DNA from: Thalassotalea piscium
GTDB lineage: Bacteria > Pseudomonadota > Gammaproteobacteria > Enterobacterales > Alteromonadaceae
Direction: 5' to 3'
Assembly: GCF_030295935.1 (NCBI RefSeq)
Contig: NZ_AP027362.1
Coordinates: 3,472,001 to 3,536,000, forward strand
DNA length: 64,000 nucleotides
Position 1 is the first letter of the stretch, and each line of letters begins with the position of its first letter. Positions 1-8,423 of the stretch are shown piece by piece. Under the pieces are notes generated by a model. The model was not told where the DNA came from. It saw only the letters and a program-made list of their open reading frames with translations, and did not search any database. The translations under genes and the position numbers were made by a program.

Positions 1-1
1 G

Positions 2-973
2 CCCTACCCGTTACTTTCTCTTGACCAAGTCGACTGTGGTTATGGGCAAGACAGTAAAATTTTAACACAAGCTTCAATTACACTAGTACCAGGGAGCAGA
101 ATAGGTTTACTCGGACGAAATGGCGCTGGAAAATCGACCTTAATTAAGTCTTTAGCGGGCGATATAGATATTTTAAGTGGTGAGCGATATTGCGCGCAAG
201 AATTAACAATTGGCTACTTTTCTCAGCACCAATTAGAGCAACTACATTTAAGCTCAAGCGCGATTGAGCACATTATTAGAGCTAAACCAAGCTATGGTGA
301 GCTTCAAGCACGTAATTTTTTAGGTCGATTTGGCTTTAGCGGTGATCAAGCATTATCTGCTATTAATACTATGTCTGGTGGCGAGAAAACCCGTTTAGTG
401 CTGGCGTTAATTGTACTAGAAAAGCCTCAACTCTTATTACTAGATGAGCCAACCAACCATTTAGATCTAGAAATGCGTCAAGCACTTGTTCTTGCATTGC
501 AGGAGTTTTCTGGTGCAATAATATTAATTGCACATGACAGGTACCTACTTGAATCGTGTGTTGATGAATTTTATATTGTTGCTAATGGCAAAATTGCTGA
601 ATTCGATGGCGACATTGACGACTATCAGCAATGGCTTAATGATGATAAAAAATTAGTCACCAAAGCTAATAAAACAGAGTCTTCTACAGCAAGTATCGAT
701 AAAAAGCAGTTACGCCAACAGCAAGCTAATTTGCGCCAGAAAACAGCGCCTCTAAGAAAGCAAGCGAACCAACTTGAGCAGCAAATAAGTCAATGGCAAC
801 AACAGCTAACAACTGTAGAAGAACAACTTGCCGATACTGAGCTATATCAAGCCGAAAATAAAGCAAAGCTTACTGAATGTATACAAAGCCAAGCAAAGCT
901 TAAAGGTGACATTGAAGAAGCTGAGTCTCAGTGGTTAGAGCTCGAAGAGCAGATAGAAAATATAACAGTATAA
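2..973 (+). CDS. yheS: ABC-F family ATPase YheS, C-terminal part (5' end outside window)
   Basis: The frame is open from base 2, so the gene begins before the window; about 323 C-terminal residues are present. They cover the second nucleotide-binding domain: Walker A GRNGAGKST (bases about 115-141), the ABC signature LSGGE-like 'MSGGEKTR' (from 371), Walker B LLLLDEPTNHLDL (about 430-470) and the switch histidine in 'AHDR'. The end is a charged, glutamine-rich coiled coil as in YheS. ABC-F proteins are soluble ATPases without membrane domains that act on the ribosome; the exact role of YheS is family knowledge, not visible here. The yheS-yheT-yheU neighbourhood supports the assignment, although two small genes lie between yheS and yheT here. 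Confidence 0.9.
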   Translation, partial: PYPLLSLDQVDCGYGQDSKILTQASITLVPGSRIGLLGRNGAGKSTLIKSLAGDIDILSGERYCAQELTIGYFSQHQLEQLHLSSSAIEHIIRAKPSYGELQARNFLGRFGFSGDQALSAINTMSGGEKTRLVLALIVLEKPQLLLLDEPTNHLDLEMRQALVLALQEFSGAIILIAHDRYLLESCVDEFYIVANGKIAEFDGDIDDYQQWLNDDKKLVTKANKTESSTASIDKKQLRQQQANLRQKTAPLRKQANQLEQQISQWQQQLTTVEEQLADTELYQAENKAKLTECIQSQAKLKGDIEEAESQWLELEEQIENITV

Positions 974-1044
974 AGCTAGGTGAAGATTCAAATGCCTTGC
1001 TACACTTAAGCCAAGAGAACAGGCCAACAATAACAGGAAGTATT

Positions 1045-1785
1045 ATGAAAAAATTAACACTAGTCGCTTTAGCATTAGCTGTTTCAACCAGTTTTAATAT
1101 TATGGCTTTTGATGGTGATTACGAACACGGTGTATTTCAATTAAACCGTGGCGAGTTTAAAGCTGCAATTGACGAGTTTACACTATTATTAAAAGAGAAG
1201 TATGCGCCTGCGCAATTTCAAATGGCACTCATTTACCTTAATGGCTATGGCGTAAAAAAAGATAAAAACAAAGCACTTGAACTAATTAAAGAAGCCGCTG
1301 AGCAAAATTATCCAGAAGCGCTATTCAATTTATCTTTACTATACTCTGAAGGAGAGTTAGTTAAAAAAGATCTCAAGCAAGCATTTACCTACATGAAAAA
1401 GGCCGCTGACAAAAACTTACCTAATGCGCAATTTAATTTGGGGGTAATGTTTGCCAACGGGGAAGGAACACCCGTTGATCCAACAAGAGCAGCTCGCTGG
1501 TATGAAAAAGCAGCCAACCAAAACTTTGTGCTAGCTCAATTTAACCTTGCATTAATGTATTTCGAGGGTAAAGGCGTTCGTATGAATTTACAAGAATCTT
1601 ATATTTGGAATACAATTGCGGCTAAAAGTGGTTATGTACCAGCAATAAAAAGTAGAGATATGGATGAACGAAACCTTGGAATGAGAGATATAAAAGCAGC
1701 ACGTGAAATTGCCGATAAAAGGTATCAACAAATACTAGAACAAGTAGACTTACGTACAAAAATGCTCACTGAAAATTTGCACTAA
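1045..1785 (+). CDS. Exported Sel1-repeat (TPR-like) protein
   Basis: The 246-residue protein starts at ATG 1045, preceded by AGGAAG; an upstream in-frame start at 931 would overlap yheS and bury the signal peptide. The N-terminus is a signal peptide (KK, hydrophobic stretch, likely cleavage after FNIMA). Residues about 25-200 form Sel1-like repeats, recognisable by recurring 'A.F.L...Y..G.GV..D..KA......AA...' units (GYGVKKDKNKA, GEGTPVDPTRA, GKGVRMNLQES). Sel1 repeats mediate protein-protein contacts, so a periplasmic scaffold or regulator role is plausible but unproven. It follows yheS by 71 bases and could be cotranscribed. Confidence 0.85.
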   Translation: MKKLTLVALALAVSTSFNIMAFDGDYEHGVFQLNRGEFKAAIDEFTLLLKEKYAPAQFQMALIYLNGYGVKKDKNKALELIKEAAEQNYPEALFNLSLLYSEGELVKKDLKQAFTYMKKAADKNLPNAQFNLGVMFANGEGTPVDPTRAARWYEKAANQNFVLAQFNLALMYFEGKGVRMNLQESYIWNTIAAKSGYVPAIKSRDMDERNLGMRDIKAAREIADKRYQQILEQVDLRTKMLTENLH

Positions 1786-1883
1786 TTAACGCTTCTCTTG
1801 ATCCCGATCATGATAGTTTAGAGCCTCCTTAATTATAATAGCTTTGACCATAAGCAATGGTTATTTTAATTAAGGAACTTGTT

Positions 1884-2012
1884 ATGAACTTTTTCAATAT
1901 GCTACTCAACGACCCCGTCGTGTTTATGTCTTTTATTGGGCTTGGTGTGTTATTTGGTATTGCTGGTTTTTATGTATATTACTTTGCTAAAAAAATTAAA
2001 GAAGACAAATAA
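1884..2012 (+). CDS. DUF3149 small single-pass membrane protein
   Basis: A 42-residue frame starts at ATG 1884 with AAGGAA about eight bases upstream. The sequence reads MNFFNMLLNDPVVFMSFIGL and continues with a glycine-rich hydrophobic helix, then FYVYYF and a lysine-rich tail (KKIKEDK). The LL.DPVV.MS..GL.......FY.YYF pattern and 40-odd residue length match the DUF3149 family as I know it. The predicted topology is a short N-terminal segment, one transmembrane helix and a basic cytoplasmic tail. Function is unknown. It is easy to miss because a longer spurious frame overlaps it. Confidence 0.8.
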   Translation: MNFFNMLLNDPVVFMSFIGLGVLFGIAGFYVYYFAKKIKEDK

Positions 2013-2262
2013 ATATACATTAGCATTTTATGCTGATACAAAATGGCATCAACAAAGTTTACTTTTTTCTACGAAGGTTAACTGTGCAGCTGTTCGTATC
2101 CTGTCGCGTGCCTGCAATTAAAGCTTGATTGATTTCACAGATAAATTATGAGGAAAAACAAAGTAACAACAATCGGAATCATCTTATTGAAATTATTTTA
2201 TTAGTAGCTCCAGCTGATCTTTCACGGTTATACTAAGCGCTATATTTATAATTAAGTTATTC

Positions 2263-3234
2263 ATGTTAAAACCTAGTAATTTCAAGCCCGCATGGTGGTT
2301 AACTAACCCACACTTACAAACAATTGCTGCTAAGTGGCTTCGCCGTAACGATCATATAACTACTTACCGTGAAGTATTGCAGTTACCTGACCAAGACCTT
2401 CTTGAGCTTGCATGGACTGAGCTCCCTAATAGAAAAGAAAACAAGCCTATAGTTATTATACTTCATGGTTTAGAGGGCTCTGTCGATAGTCATTACGCAA
2501 AAGGTATGCTCCAAGCACTCAAAGCTAAAGGATGGATTGGCGTATTAATGCACTTTCGTGGCTGTGGTCAGTACCCAAACAAGTTTGCTCGCTCATACCA
2601 TAGTGGTGATATTGAAGATATTACGTATTTAACTACCTTAATTGAAAGCAGATATCCAACAAATAAAAAAGCAATTATTGGCTTTTCATTAGGCGGTAAT
2701 GTACTTGCTAATTACCTTGCAAAAATGCCAAACAACCCTATTAAAGCTGCCGTTATGATTTGCGCACCTTTCGATTTAGCAAGTTGCAGTAGGCGTATTA
2801 ACAAAGGCTTTTCAAAAGTTTATCAGAAGTATTTAGTTAAAACCCTTAAAAGTAATGCGCAGCTTAAAATTAAACAACATAAAATACACCATATTAATCA
2901 AGTACAATTAGCCGAAATTAACACGCTATGGGATTTTGATAATCATTACACCGCACCATTAAACGGCTTTAAAGATGCAAAGGACTATTATCAGCAAGCA
3001 AGTGGGAAAAGGTTATTGGAAAGCATTAAAGCTCCTTGTTTGGTTATTCATGCGCAAGACGATCCCTTTCTCTGTCATAAAAGTACAGTTGAACAGTTAA
3101 CACTACAAAAAAATATTATTTTTGAGGTAAGCAAGGCTGGTGGTCACGTCGGCTTTATTACAGGAAGTAATCCTTTACAACCCTTTTACTGGTTAGAGCA
3201 ACGCGTGCCAGAATATTTAGCGAGTTACTTATGA
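2263..3234 (+). CDS. yheT: YheT-family alpha/beta hydrolase
   Basis: The 323-residue protein is an alpha/beta-hydrolase of the UPF0017/YheT group. Visible features are the N-terminal 'PAWWLTNPHLQTI' segment typical of the family, the oxyanion-region HGLEGS (residues 68-73), the nucleophile elbow GFSLGGN with Ser142, an acidic residue in 'HAQDDPF' and a C-terminal histidine in 'GGHVGF'. Together these make a complete Ser-Asp-His triad. The natural substrate is unknown, with esterase activity being likely for the fold. Its stop overlaps the yheU start (ATGA at 3231), indicating translational coupling. Confidence 0.93.
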   Translation: MLKPSNFKPAWWLTNPHLQTIAAKWLRRNDHITTYREVLQLPDQDLLELAWTELPNRKENKPIVIILHGLEGSVDSHYAKGMLQALKAKGWIGVLMHFRGCGQYPNKFARSYHSGDIEDITYLTTLIESRYPTNKKAIIGFSLGGNVLANYLAKMPNNPIKAAVMICAPFDLASCSRRINKGFSKVYQKYLVKTLKSNAQLKIKQHKIHHINQVQLAEINTLWDFDNHYTAPLNGFKDAKDYYQQASGKRLLESIKAPCLVIHAQDDPFLCHKSTVEQLTLQKNIIFEVSKAGGHVGFITGSNPLQPFYWLEQRVPEYLASYL

Positions 3235-3455
3235 TAGTACCCCATCACTCACTTAGCCGTGACACACTCAATGCAGTTATCGAAGCCTTTATTTTAAGAG
3301 AAGGAACAGATTACGGGTTAGAAGAATATTCGCTTGAAGAGAAGATCAAGCATGTTATTGAGCAATTAGAATCTGGTATTGTTGTTTTGGTTTATTCAGA
3401 ACTTCATGAAACTGTTAATATTTTACCAAAATCAGAGTTCGAGCAATCGCAATAA
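3231..3455 (+). CDS. yheU: YheU-family (UPF0270) small protein
   Basis: The 74-residue protein opens with MIVPHHSLSRDTLNAVIEAF and contains 'LREGTDYG' and 'VVLVYSE', the hallmarks of the UPF0270/YheU family, at the usual length. Function is not established. It overlaps yheT by four bases and is the last gene before the IS256-family insertion, which begins only 11 bases after its stop codon. Confidence 0.92.
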   Translation: MIVPHHSLSRDTLNAVIEAFILREGTDYGLEEYSLEEKIKHVIEQLESGIVVLVYSELHETVNILPKSEFEQSQ

Positions 3456-3466
3456 AAAAGGCAATG

Positions 3467-4775
3467 GACCCTGTAACAAAATCTGTGTAACTGCCTATCA
3501 TTAATACCCATATAGGGTTTAGGATAGGCAATTATGAATAAGAAAGAACTAGAAGCGTTTGCTAAAGAGGCAGCCAAATCAATCAAGTCCGAAGCTGACT
3601 TAACTGATTTTCGCAAAATGTTAACCAAGGTCACCGTTGAAGCGGCACTTAATGCCGAGCTTGACGAACACCTTGGCTACTCTCGTCATGAAAAATCCAC
3701 TCAAGATAATTACCGTAATGGTTATTCATCGAAAACAATTCGCACTGAAGATGGTGAAGTCGACCTAGATGCCCCTCGCGATAGGAACTCCAGCTTTGAG
3801 CCTCAGCTCGTTAAGAAAAATCAAACGCGTTTTACCTCAATGGACGACAAGATTTTATATCTGTACTCCAAGGGCATGACAACCCGAGATATCGTTGCTA
3901 CCTTCAAAGAAATGTATGATGCGGATGTTTCTCCAGCACTTATTTCACGTGTGACTAACGCCGTTATTGAGCAAGTCGTGGAATGGCAAGCGAGGCCGCT
4001 TGATGCGGTTTACCCCATTGTTTACTTAGACTGCTTAGTGGTCAAAATTAGGCAGGATAAACAGGTTATCAATAAAGCTGTTTACCTTGCGCTTGGCGTT
4101 AATATTGAAGGCCATAAAGAGTTGCTCGGCATGTGGATATCGGAAAATGAAGGGGCTAAGTTTTGGTTGAACGTGTTAACTGAACTTCAAAATCGAGGCG
4201 TGAAAGATATCCTTATTGCTTGTGTCGATGGCCTTAAGGGCTTCCCTGATGCAATCAATACAGTTTATCCTGATACGCAAATACAGCTGTGTATTGTGCA
4301 TATGGTGCGTAATTCGTTGAAGTTTGTTCCATGGAAAGACTATAAAGCTATCACGAGTGATTTGAAGCGAATATACCAATCAATCACCGAAGATGAAGCG
4401 TTGCTAGCACTTGAACAATTCGAACAGCGCTGGGATGGCAAATACCCCAACATATCGCGCTCGTGGCGTAATAACTGGCAGAACGTGAGTACGTTGTTTA
4501 ATTACCCGGAAGATATACGTAAAGCTATCTACACGACGAATGCGATTGAGTCGCTCAATAGTGTAATACGTAAGGCAATTAAAAAGCGTAAGCTTTTTCC
4601 ACATGATGATTCAGCGAAAAAGGTCATCTACTTGGCAATAGAGCAGGCATCCAAAAAGTGGACAATGCCAATAAGAAATTGGAAAACGGCCTTGAATCGA
4701 TTTATGATTGAATTCGAAGACCGTTTGAAAGATGTTATTTAAACCTGGCAGTTACACAAAATGCGTTACAGGGTC
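3467..4775 (+). mobile_element. Complete IS256-family insertion sequence (1309 bp)
   Basis: The ends are imperfect 29-bp inverted repeats: left 3467-3495 starts GACCCTGTAAC and ends TGTGTAACTGCC, and right 4747-4775 is its inverse, differing mainly in the central six bases. An 8-bp direct repeat AGGCAATG flanks it (3459-3466 and 4776-4783), the duplication size typical of IS256. It carries one intact transposase. Removing one duplicate and the element restores a perfect hairpin, so the insertion looks fairly recent and landed inside a terminator. Confidence 0.96.
3534..4742 (+). CDS. IS256/Mutator-type DDE transposase
   Basis: The 402-residue protein is full length for the family. The catalytic triad can be read as Asp166 ('VYLDCL'), Asp232 ('CVDGLKGF') and Glu339 ('TTNAIESLN'), with the conserved C-H region 'LCIVHMVRN' between. 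The N-terminal part contains the 'YRNGYSSKTI' segment and a helix-turn-helix-like 'GMTTRDI' stretch that bind the element ends. No frameshift or stop is present, so it may be active. It lies between the two 29-bp repeats of its element. Confidence 0.96.
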   Translation: MNKKELEAFAKEAAKSIKSEADLTDFRKMLTKVTVEAALNAELDEHLGYSRHEKSTQDNYRNGYSSKTIRTEDGEVDLDAPRDRNSSFEPQLVKKNQTRFTSMDDKILYLYSKGMTTRDIVATFKEMYDADVSPALISRVTNAVIEQVVEWQARPLDAVYPIVYLDCLVVKIRQDKQVINKAVYLALGVNIEGHKELLGMWISENEGAKFWLNVLTELQNRGVKDILIACVDGLKGFPDAINTVYPDTQIQLCIVHMVRNSLKFVPWKDYKAITSDLKRIYQSITEDEALLALEQFEQRWDGKYPNISRSWRNNWQNVSTLFNYPEDIRKAIYTTNAIESLNSVIRKAIKKRKLFPHDDSAKKVIYLAIEQASKKWTMPIRNWKTALNRFMIEFEDRLKDVI

Positions 4776-4798
4776 AGGCAATGCGTCATGCATTGCCT
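4776..4798. terminator. Hairpin regenerated at the right edge of the IS; former rnk terminator
   Basis: AGGCAATGC pairs with GCATTGCCT around a GTCAT loop. Before the IS insertion the stem would have been AAAGGCAATGC/GCATTGCCTTT, followed on the minus strand by the U-tract now at 3451-3459 (TTTTTTATT when read on minus). The right copy of the target duplication rebuilt the stem, but reading from rnk it is now followed by the IS end (GACCCTG) instead of a U-run, so termination of rnk is probably weakened. Confidence 0.7.
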
Positions 4799-4822
4799 TT
4801 AGCTTACTTTGATAACCATGAA

Positions 4823-5239
4823 CTATCTGCGGAATTCACCAGCGCGCTCTGGTTGATATATTATTTCTAATATTTCTACTTTTAGTACCCCACCACCTGG
4901 CTTAGGCCACTCTATCGTTTCACCTTCTTTAAGTCCCAGTAATGCACTACCAACTGGTGCAAGAATAGAAACAACAGGGTCATTGTTAGGATTCTTTTCC
5001 TGCGGGTAAGTTAGCGTTAAAGCAAACTCTTTACCTGAAGATATTTCTTTAAATTTAACCGTTGAATTCATCGTTACAATATTGGGTGGCATTTCTTCTG
5101 GCGCTACAATATCTGCACGATCTAATTCAGTAAGCAGCTCATCCATGCCTGGGAATGTTTGATTTCCCATTGCATCAATCATTGCATCAAGTCGCTCCGC
5201 ATCAAGCGACGAAATAATAATTTTAGGTCTTTGATCCAT
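4823..5239 (-). CDS. rnk: Nucleoside diphosphate kinase regulator Rnk
   Basis: The 138-residue protein has the Rnk N-terminal helix pair ('PKIIISSLDAERLDAMID', 'DELLTELDRADIV') and a GreA/GreB-like C-terminal domain (about residues 50-130) with 'LTLTYPQE', 'VSILAPVGSALLGL' and 'GETIEWPKPGG'. Rnk proteins bind RNA polymerase near the secondary channel but lack the long coiled coil of Gre factors. The start at 5239 has AGAGGT upstream. It points towards yheU, and the shared hairpin between them has been split by the IS. Confidence 0.93.
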   Translation of the reverse strand: MDQRPKIIISSLDAERLDAMIDAMGNQTFPGMDELLTELDRADIVAPEEMPPNIVTMNSTVKFKEISSGKEFALTLTYPQEKNPNNDPVVSILAPVGSALLGLKEGETIEWPKPGGGVLKVEILEIIYQPERAGEFRR

Positions 5240-5292
5240 TTTTATCTACCTCTGAAAAATAGCATATTGCTTATTGCTAACAATGTCGTTGT

Positions 5293-5426
5293 TTATGCCA
5301 GCTTCATTCACTAGGTAAACATTCGACTGACTAATATTAGCAACCAGTTAATAAAGTAAACACACTTTATTTGCCTGTTGTAGCTAGGTATAGAATCGAA
5401 CACTTAATTAAATGAAGCTGGTATAA
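5293..5426. repeat. MITE-like element with TTATRCCAGCTTCATT ends
   Basis: The left end (5293-5308) reads TTATGCCAGCTTCATT and the right end is its inverse (AATGAAGCTGGTATAA, 5411-5426), differing at one position. The similarity continues inward less exactly to TTCGA / TCGAA. No coding frame of note lies inside the 134 bp. It sits in the 294-bp gap between rnk and cysQ. A short non-autonomous transposon is the simplest reading; no clear target duplication is visible. Confidence 0.65.
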
Positions 5427-5533
5427 CTATCTAAATAATTATCAATATAAAACTACATAACCTGCAACCAGATTACATAGCGTAAAAACATGTTTAAAAG
5501 CTATAATCACCGAACTAAAGTGATTTAGAAGGG

Positions 5534-6352
5534 TTAGCGCCTAGCTTTGTGTGGAATTATTACACGTTGCCATGGAATATCGCTTGTACCTAATGAAACA
5601 AAATCTGGGTTTAATACACTCTCGCGTTCATTATATGACAACGGGAGAAACTCACTATCTACAATAGTGCCCCCTGCTTGTTCTAATATACACTGGCTTG
5701 CACCTGTATCCCACTCTCCTGTAGGGCCAATGCGTAAATAGCAATCAGCCCCACCTTCTGCAATTAGGCAGTTTTTTAGAGAGCAACTACCTAAAGCAAT
5801 GTATTCGAAATCAAACGACTTATCAAGATATTGTGTCATTATACTTAACTCTTGACGTCGGCTTATCGCTACCTTAATTTTTCGCTGCCCATCATAAGGA
5901 GCCACATTAATTTGATGTCTACCTTGGCTACCTTCTTTAAATGCTCCTTTACCTCTTTGTGCATAATAGGTGAGCTGATGATCAGGGGCATGAATAACAC
6001 CAATAACTGGGTGACCATTTTCTATTAATGCAATGTTTACCGCAAAGTCACCGCTACCTTTTATAAACTCACCCGTACCATCGATAGGATCTAACAACCA
6101 ATAACGCTGCCAATGTTTTCGTTGGTTTAACGGTAAAGGGCCTATTTCTTCTGAAATAACTGGAATATCAGGGGTAACTCTTTTCAGCTCAGCCATGATT
6201 ATATCATTAGCAGCAATATCTGCACTAGTTACAGGGCTGTTATCCTCATTAATTTCAGAGGTATAATTACCACTAAGATAATGCTGAGACACTTCAAGAC
6301 CGGCTTTTTTACTTGTTTTTAATGCAATGTCTAATAATTGAGTTAAGTCCAC
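5534..6352 (-). CDS. cysQ: 3'(2'),5'-bisphosphate nucleotidase CysQ
   Basis: The 272-residue protein belongs to the inositol-monophosphatase-like, Mg2+-dependent phosphatases. It has the acidic metal site 'SEEIG' (residues 67-71), the signature DPIDGTGEF (88-96) and the second metal/substrate motif WDTGA (214-218). CysQ removes the 3' phosphate of PAP formed in sulfate assimilation. Translation starts at GTG 6352, with AGGGGA just upstream inside the end of nudE, so nudE and cysQ are probably cotranscribed and coupled. Confidence 0.93.
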   Translation of the reverse strand: MDLTQLLDIALKTSKKAGLEVSQHYLSGNYTSEINEDNSPVTSADIAANDIIMAELKRVTPDIPVISEEIGPLPLNQRKHWQRYWLLDPIDGTGEFIKGSGDFAVNIALIENGHPVIGVIHAPDHQLTYYAQRGKGAFKEGSQGRHQINVAPYDGQRKIKVAISRRQELSIMTQYLDKSFDFEYIALGSCSLKNCLIAEGGADCYLRIGPTGEWDTGASQCILEQAGGTIVDSEFLPLSYNERESVLNPDFVSLGTSDIPWQRVIIPHKARR

Positions 6353-6355
6353 CCA

Positions 6356-6907
6356 CTATCCCCTTAATTGGTCAAGCATCAACATTAATGCCGTAATGCT
6401 GCGAGCTTCATTAAAGTCATCTTGTGCTAATAAAGCTAAGTAATTATCTATTTTCCATGGCACAACTTCCAATGGTTCAGGTTCGTCACCTTCAAGCTGT
6501 TCACTGTATAACTCTTTTGCTAAATAGATGTTCATATTACCTGAAAAAAAAGCGGGTGCCATTGCAACTGTTTTTAAAAGTTGTAACGAATTGGTTCCGT
6601 AACCAATTTCTTCTTTTAGCTCTCTATCAGCCGCATGCTCTGCTGCCTCGCCAGGATCTATTAATCCTTTTGGAAAACCCAATTCGTATCGATGCGTGCC
6701 AGCACAGTATTCTCTCACTAATAAGATAGTATCTTCATCAATCATAGGCACTATCATTACTGAACCCCTGCCTGAGCCCTCCATTCGCTCATAAATCCGT
6801 TCAACCCCATTACTGAAAGTTAGCTCTAATTGCTCAATCTTAAAGAGTTTACTACTAGCAACGGTGGTACGTTTTCTGATTTGAGGTAATCCCGTCGATT
6901 TTCCCAT
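6356..6907 (-). CDS. nudE: ADP compounds hydrolase NudE (Nudix)
   Basis: The 183-residue protein carries a complete Nudix box starting GLIDPGEAAEHAADRE at residue 81 and ending ELKEEIG (102), matching GX5EX7REUXEEXGU. Length and flanking segments ('LPQIRKR', 'PLEVVPW') fit NudE, which hydrolyses ADP-ribose, NADH and Ap3A. It is divergent from yrfG with a 74-base spacer. The nudE/yrfG pairing next to hslR-hslO recalls the E. coli locus, here separated by the secretion operon. Confidence 0.93.
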   Translation of the reverse strand: MGKSTGLPQIRKRTTVASSKLFKIEQLELTFSNGVERIYERMEGSGRGSVMIVPMIDEDTILLVREYCAGTHRYELGFPKGLIDPGEAAEHAADRELKEEIGYGTNSLQLLKTVAMAPAFFSGNMNIYLAKELYSEQLEGDEPEPLEVVPWKIDNYLALLAQDDFNEARSITALMLMLDQLRG

Positions 6908-6981
6908 AATGAAACTAAACTACCTGTTCAAAATTAAATTGGTATAATCCCTATCATAAGACGTTTTACTAGGAAAAATCT

Positions 6982-7665
6982 ATGCTTGATTGGTCAAAAA
7001 TCACAACTGTTTTACTTGATATGGATGGCACTATATTAGATTTGCATTTTGACAATCACTTTTGGCTTGAACATTTACCTAAGCGCTATAGCGAATTAGC
7101 AAATATCAGTGTGGAGCAAGCAACAGAAAAGCTCGTTAGTCATTATCAGCGTGTTGAAGGCACTATTGCTTGGTACTGTCTTGATTACTGGGCGGAACAA
7201 ACACAATTACCCATTACACAATTGAAACGAGAAGTGCAGCATTTAATTAGGCTCAGAGATGATGCTCATGATTTTTTAGTCGCACTTAAACAGTCTGGCA
7301 GAGAGGTTATTTTGGTCACTAACGCTCACCCTGATAGTCTTTCACTAAAAGTAGAGCGAACGCAATTAGATCAATACTTTGATCAGCTCTATTCAACTCA
7401 TGAATTTGGTGCAACAAAAGAGTCCCAATTGTTGTGGCAAAGGCTTCAACAAAAGCAAGGTTTCAACAATGAAAGTACGCTGTTTGTTGATGATAATATT
7501 ACAATTTTGAATTCTGCAAAAAACTTTGGAATTGAACACCTACTCGCTGTTGCTAACCCAGATAGTCAACAAGCAGCGAAGAAAATTGATACCTATCCGT
7601 CGATAACAGATTTTAATTGCTTATTAAACGATATAAAAAATTTCAAAGTCTCTGCTCAAGCGTAA
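6982..7665 (+). CDS. yrfG: HAD-family GMP/IMP nucleotidase YrfG
   Basis: The 227-residue HAD phosphatase shows motif I as LLDMDGT with nucleophile Asp13 and acid/base Asp15, motif II 'VTNAH', and the acidic motif 'FVDDN' near residue 172. A helical cap lies between motifs I and II. Family knowledge assigns nucleotidase activity on GMP and IMP, and the position beside nudE supports this member. The gene runs towards gspN and ends 14 bases from it with no obvious hairpin. Confidence 0.9.
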   Translation: MLDWSKITTVLLDMDGTILDLHFDNHFWLEHLPKRYSELANISVEQATEKLVSHYQRVEGTIAWYCLDYWAEQTQLPITQLKREVQHLIRLRDDAHDFLVALKQSGREVILVTNAHPDSLSLKVERTQLDQYFDQLYSTHEFGATKESQLLWQRLQQKQGFNNESTLFVDDNITILNSAKNFGIEHLLAVANPDSQQAAKKIDTYPSITDFNCLLNDIKNFKVSAQA

Positions 7666-7679
7666 CTTAAAAGACTAGT

Positions 7680-8423
7680 TTAAAAGGCAAGTCGATAACG
7701 GCCTTGTTGATCTTGCCTACCCAAAAACGGTAGCACCTGTTCAACTGCTTTGGGTAACTTATTATGCGGTGTTAAATAGCCATTTCCTGAAATAGCACCA
7801 CCTTTATCTAATTGAGCAGTAAAACTTACACCTAAGTCATTGTTTTCGTCTAAGGTAACAACAGCTTTGCCTTTTACACATGATAAAATCGCATTTAAGG
7901 TGCCTAAAGGCACTTGCTCTGATAGCGCAGTTATAGCTGCATTTGACCACTGTAAGTTGCCCACGAGTTGCTGACAAACTGGTTGTCCCAGTACAAATTC
8001 GTTAATCGTCACTGAGATAGTATTTTTAGCTTCGACTGGAATAGGTAACGGTAATTGTTGGGCAAGGTTATTCGCATCAACACTTACAAATAAGTCGCTG
8101 ATCGTTAAATCTGACATAAAACCTTTAGCATTAAAGTGTCCTTCAGGGCCTTGATATAATGAACCACCAAACGTTATATCAGTGCTGGGGTTAAACAGTA
8201 TAGTTGATAGCCAATTAACATTAATATTCACTTGGTTAATCAAGGTTTTTTCAATTAACACTGTATCTATTTTACTTTGCCAAATGCTGCCAGATACATT
8301 TCCTAGTTGAATATTATCTGGCAATTTCACCTTGTTTATTACAAAATTTGCGGGTATGAATGCAACCAAAAAAAATACATACACAGTTAAAAACGCAGAC
8401 AATGCTGCCAACCACTTTTTCAT
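7680..8423 (-). CDS. gspN: Type II secretion protein GspN
   Basis: The 247-residue protein has one N-terminal membrane helix (residues about 4-26) and a periplasmic beta-rich region starting 'GNVSGSIWQ', typical of GspN. It is the last gene of the gsp operon and its start overlaps the gspM stop by one base. GspN is present in only some type II systems and its role is not well defined. Recognition rests on position plus the family-typical 'SGSIWQ' segment. Confidence 0.88.
   Translation of the reverse strand: MKKWLAALSAFLTVYVFFLVAFIPANFVINKVKLPDNIQLGNVSGSIWQSKIDTVLIEKTLINQVNINVNWLSTILFNPSTDITFGGSLYQGPEGHFNAKGFMSDLTISDLFVSVDANNLAQQLPLPIPVEAKNTISVTINEFVLGQPVCQQLVGNLQWSNAAITALSEQVPLGTLNAILSCVKGKAVVTLDENNDLGVSFTAQLDKGGAISGNGYLTPHNKLPKAVEQVLPFLGRQDQQGRYRLAF

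Noticed and set aside
931-1044. N-terminal extension of the Sel1-repeat protein
   Set aside because: It overlaps yheS, lacks a ribosome site and would hide the signal peptide that starts at 1045.
1936-2121. 61-codon frame overlapping the DUF3149 gene
   Set aside because: It lies out of frame over a better supported small gene and has no ribosome site or protein-like pattern in its second half.
2148-2204. 18-codon frame ATGAGG... upstream of yheT
   Set aside because: Too short, no conserved pattern and no evident ribosome site.
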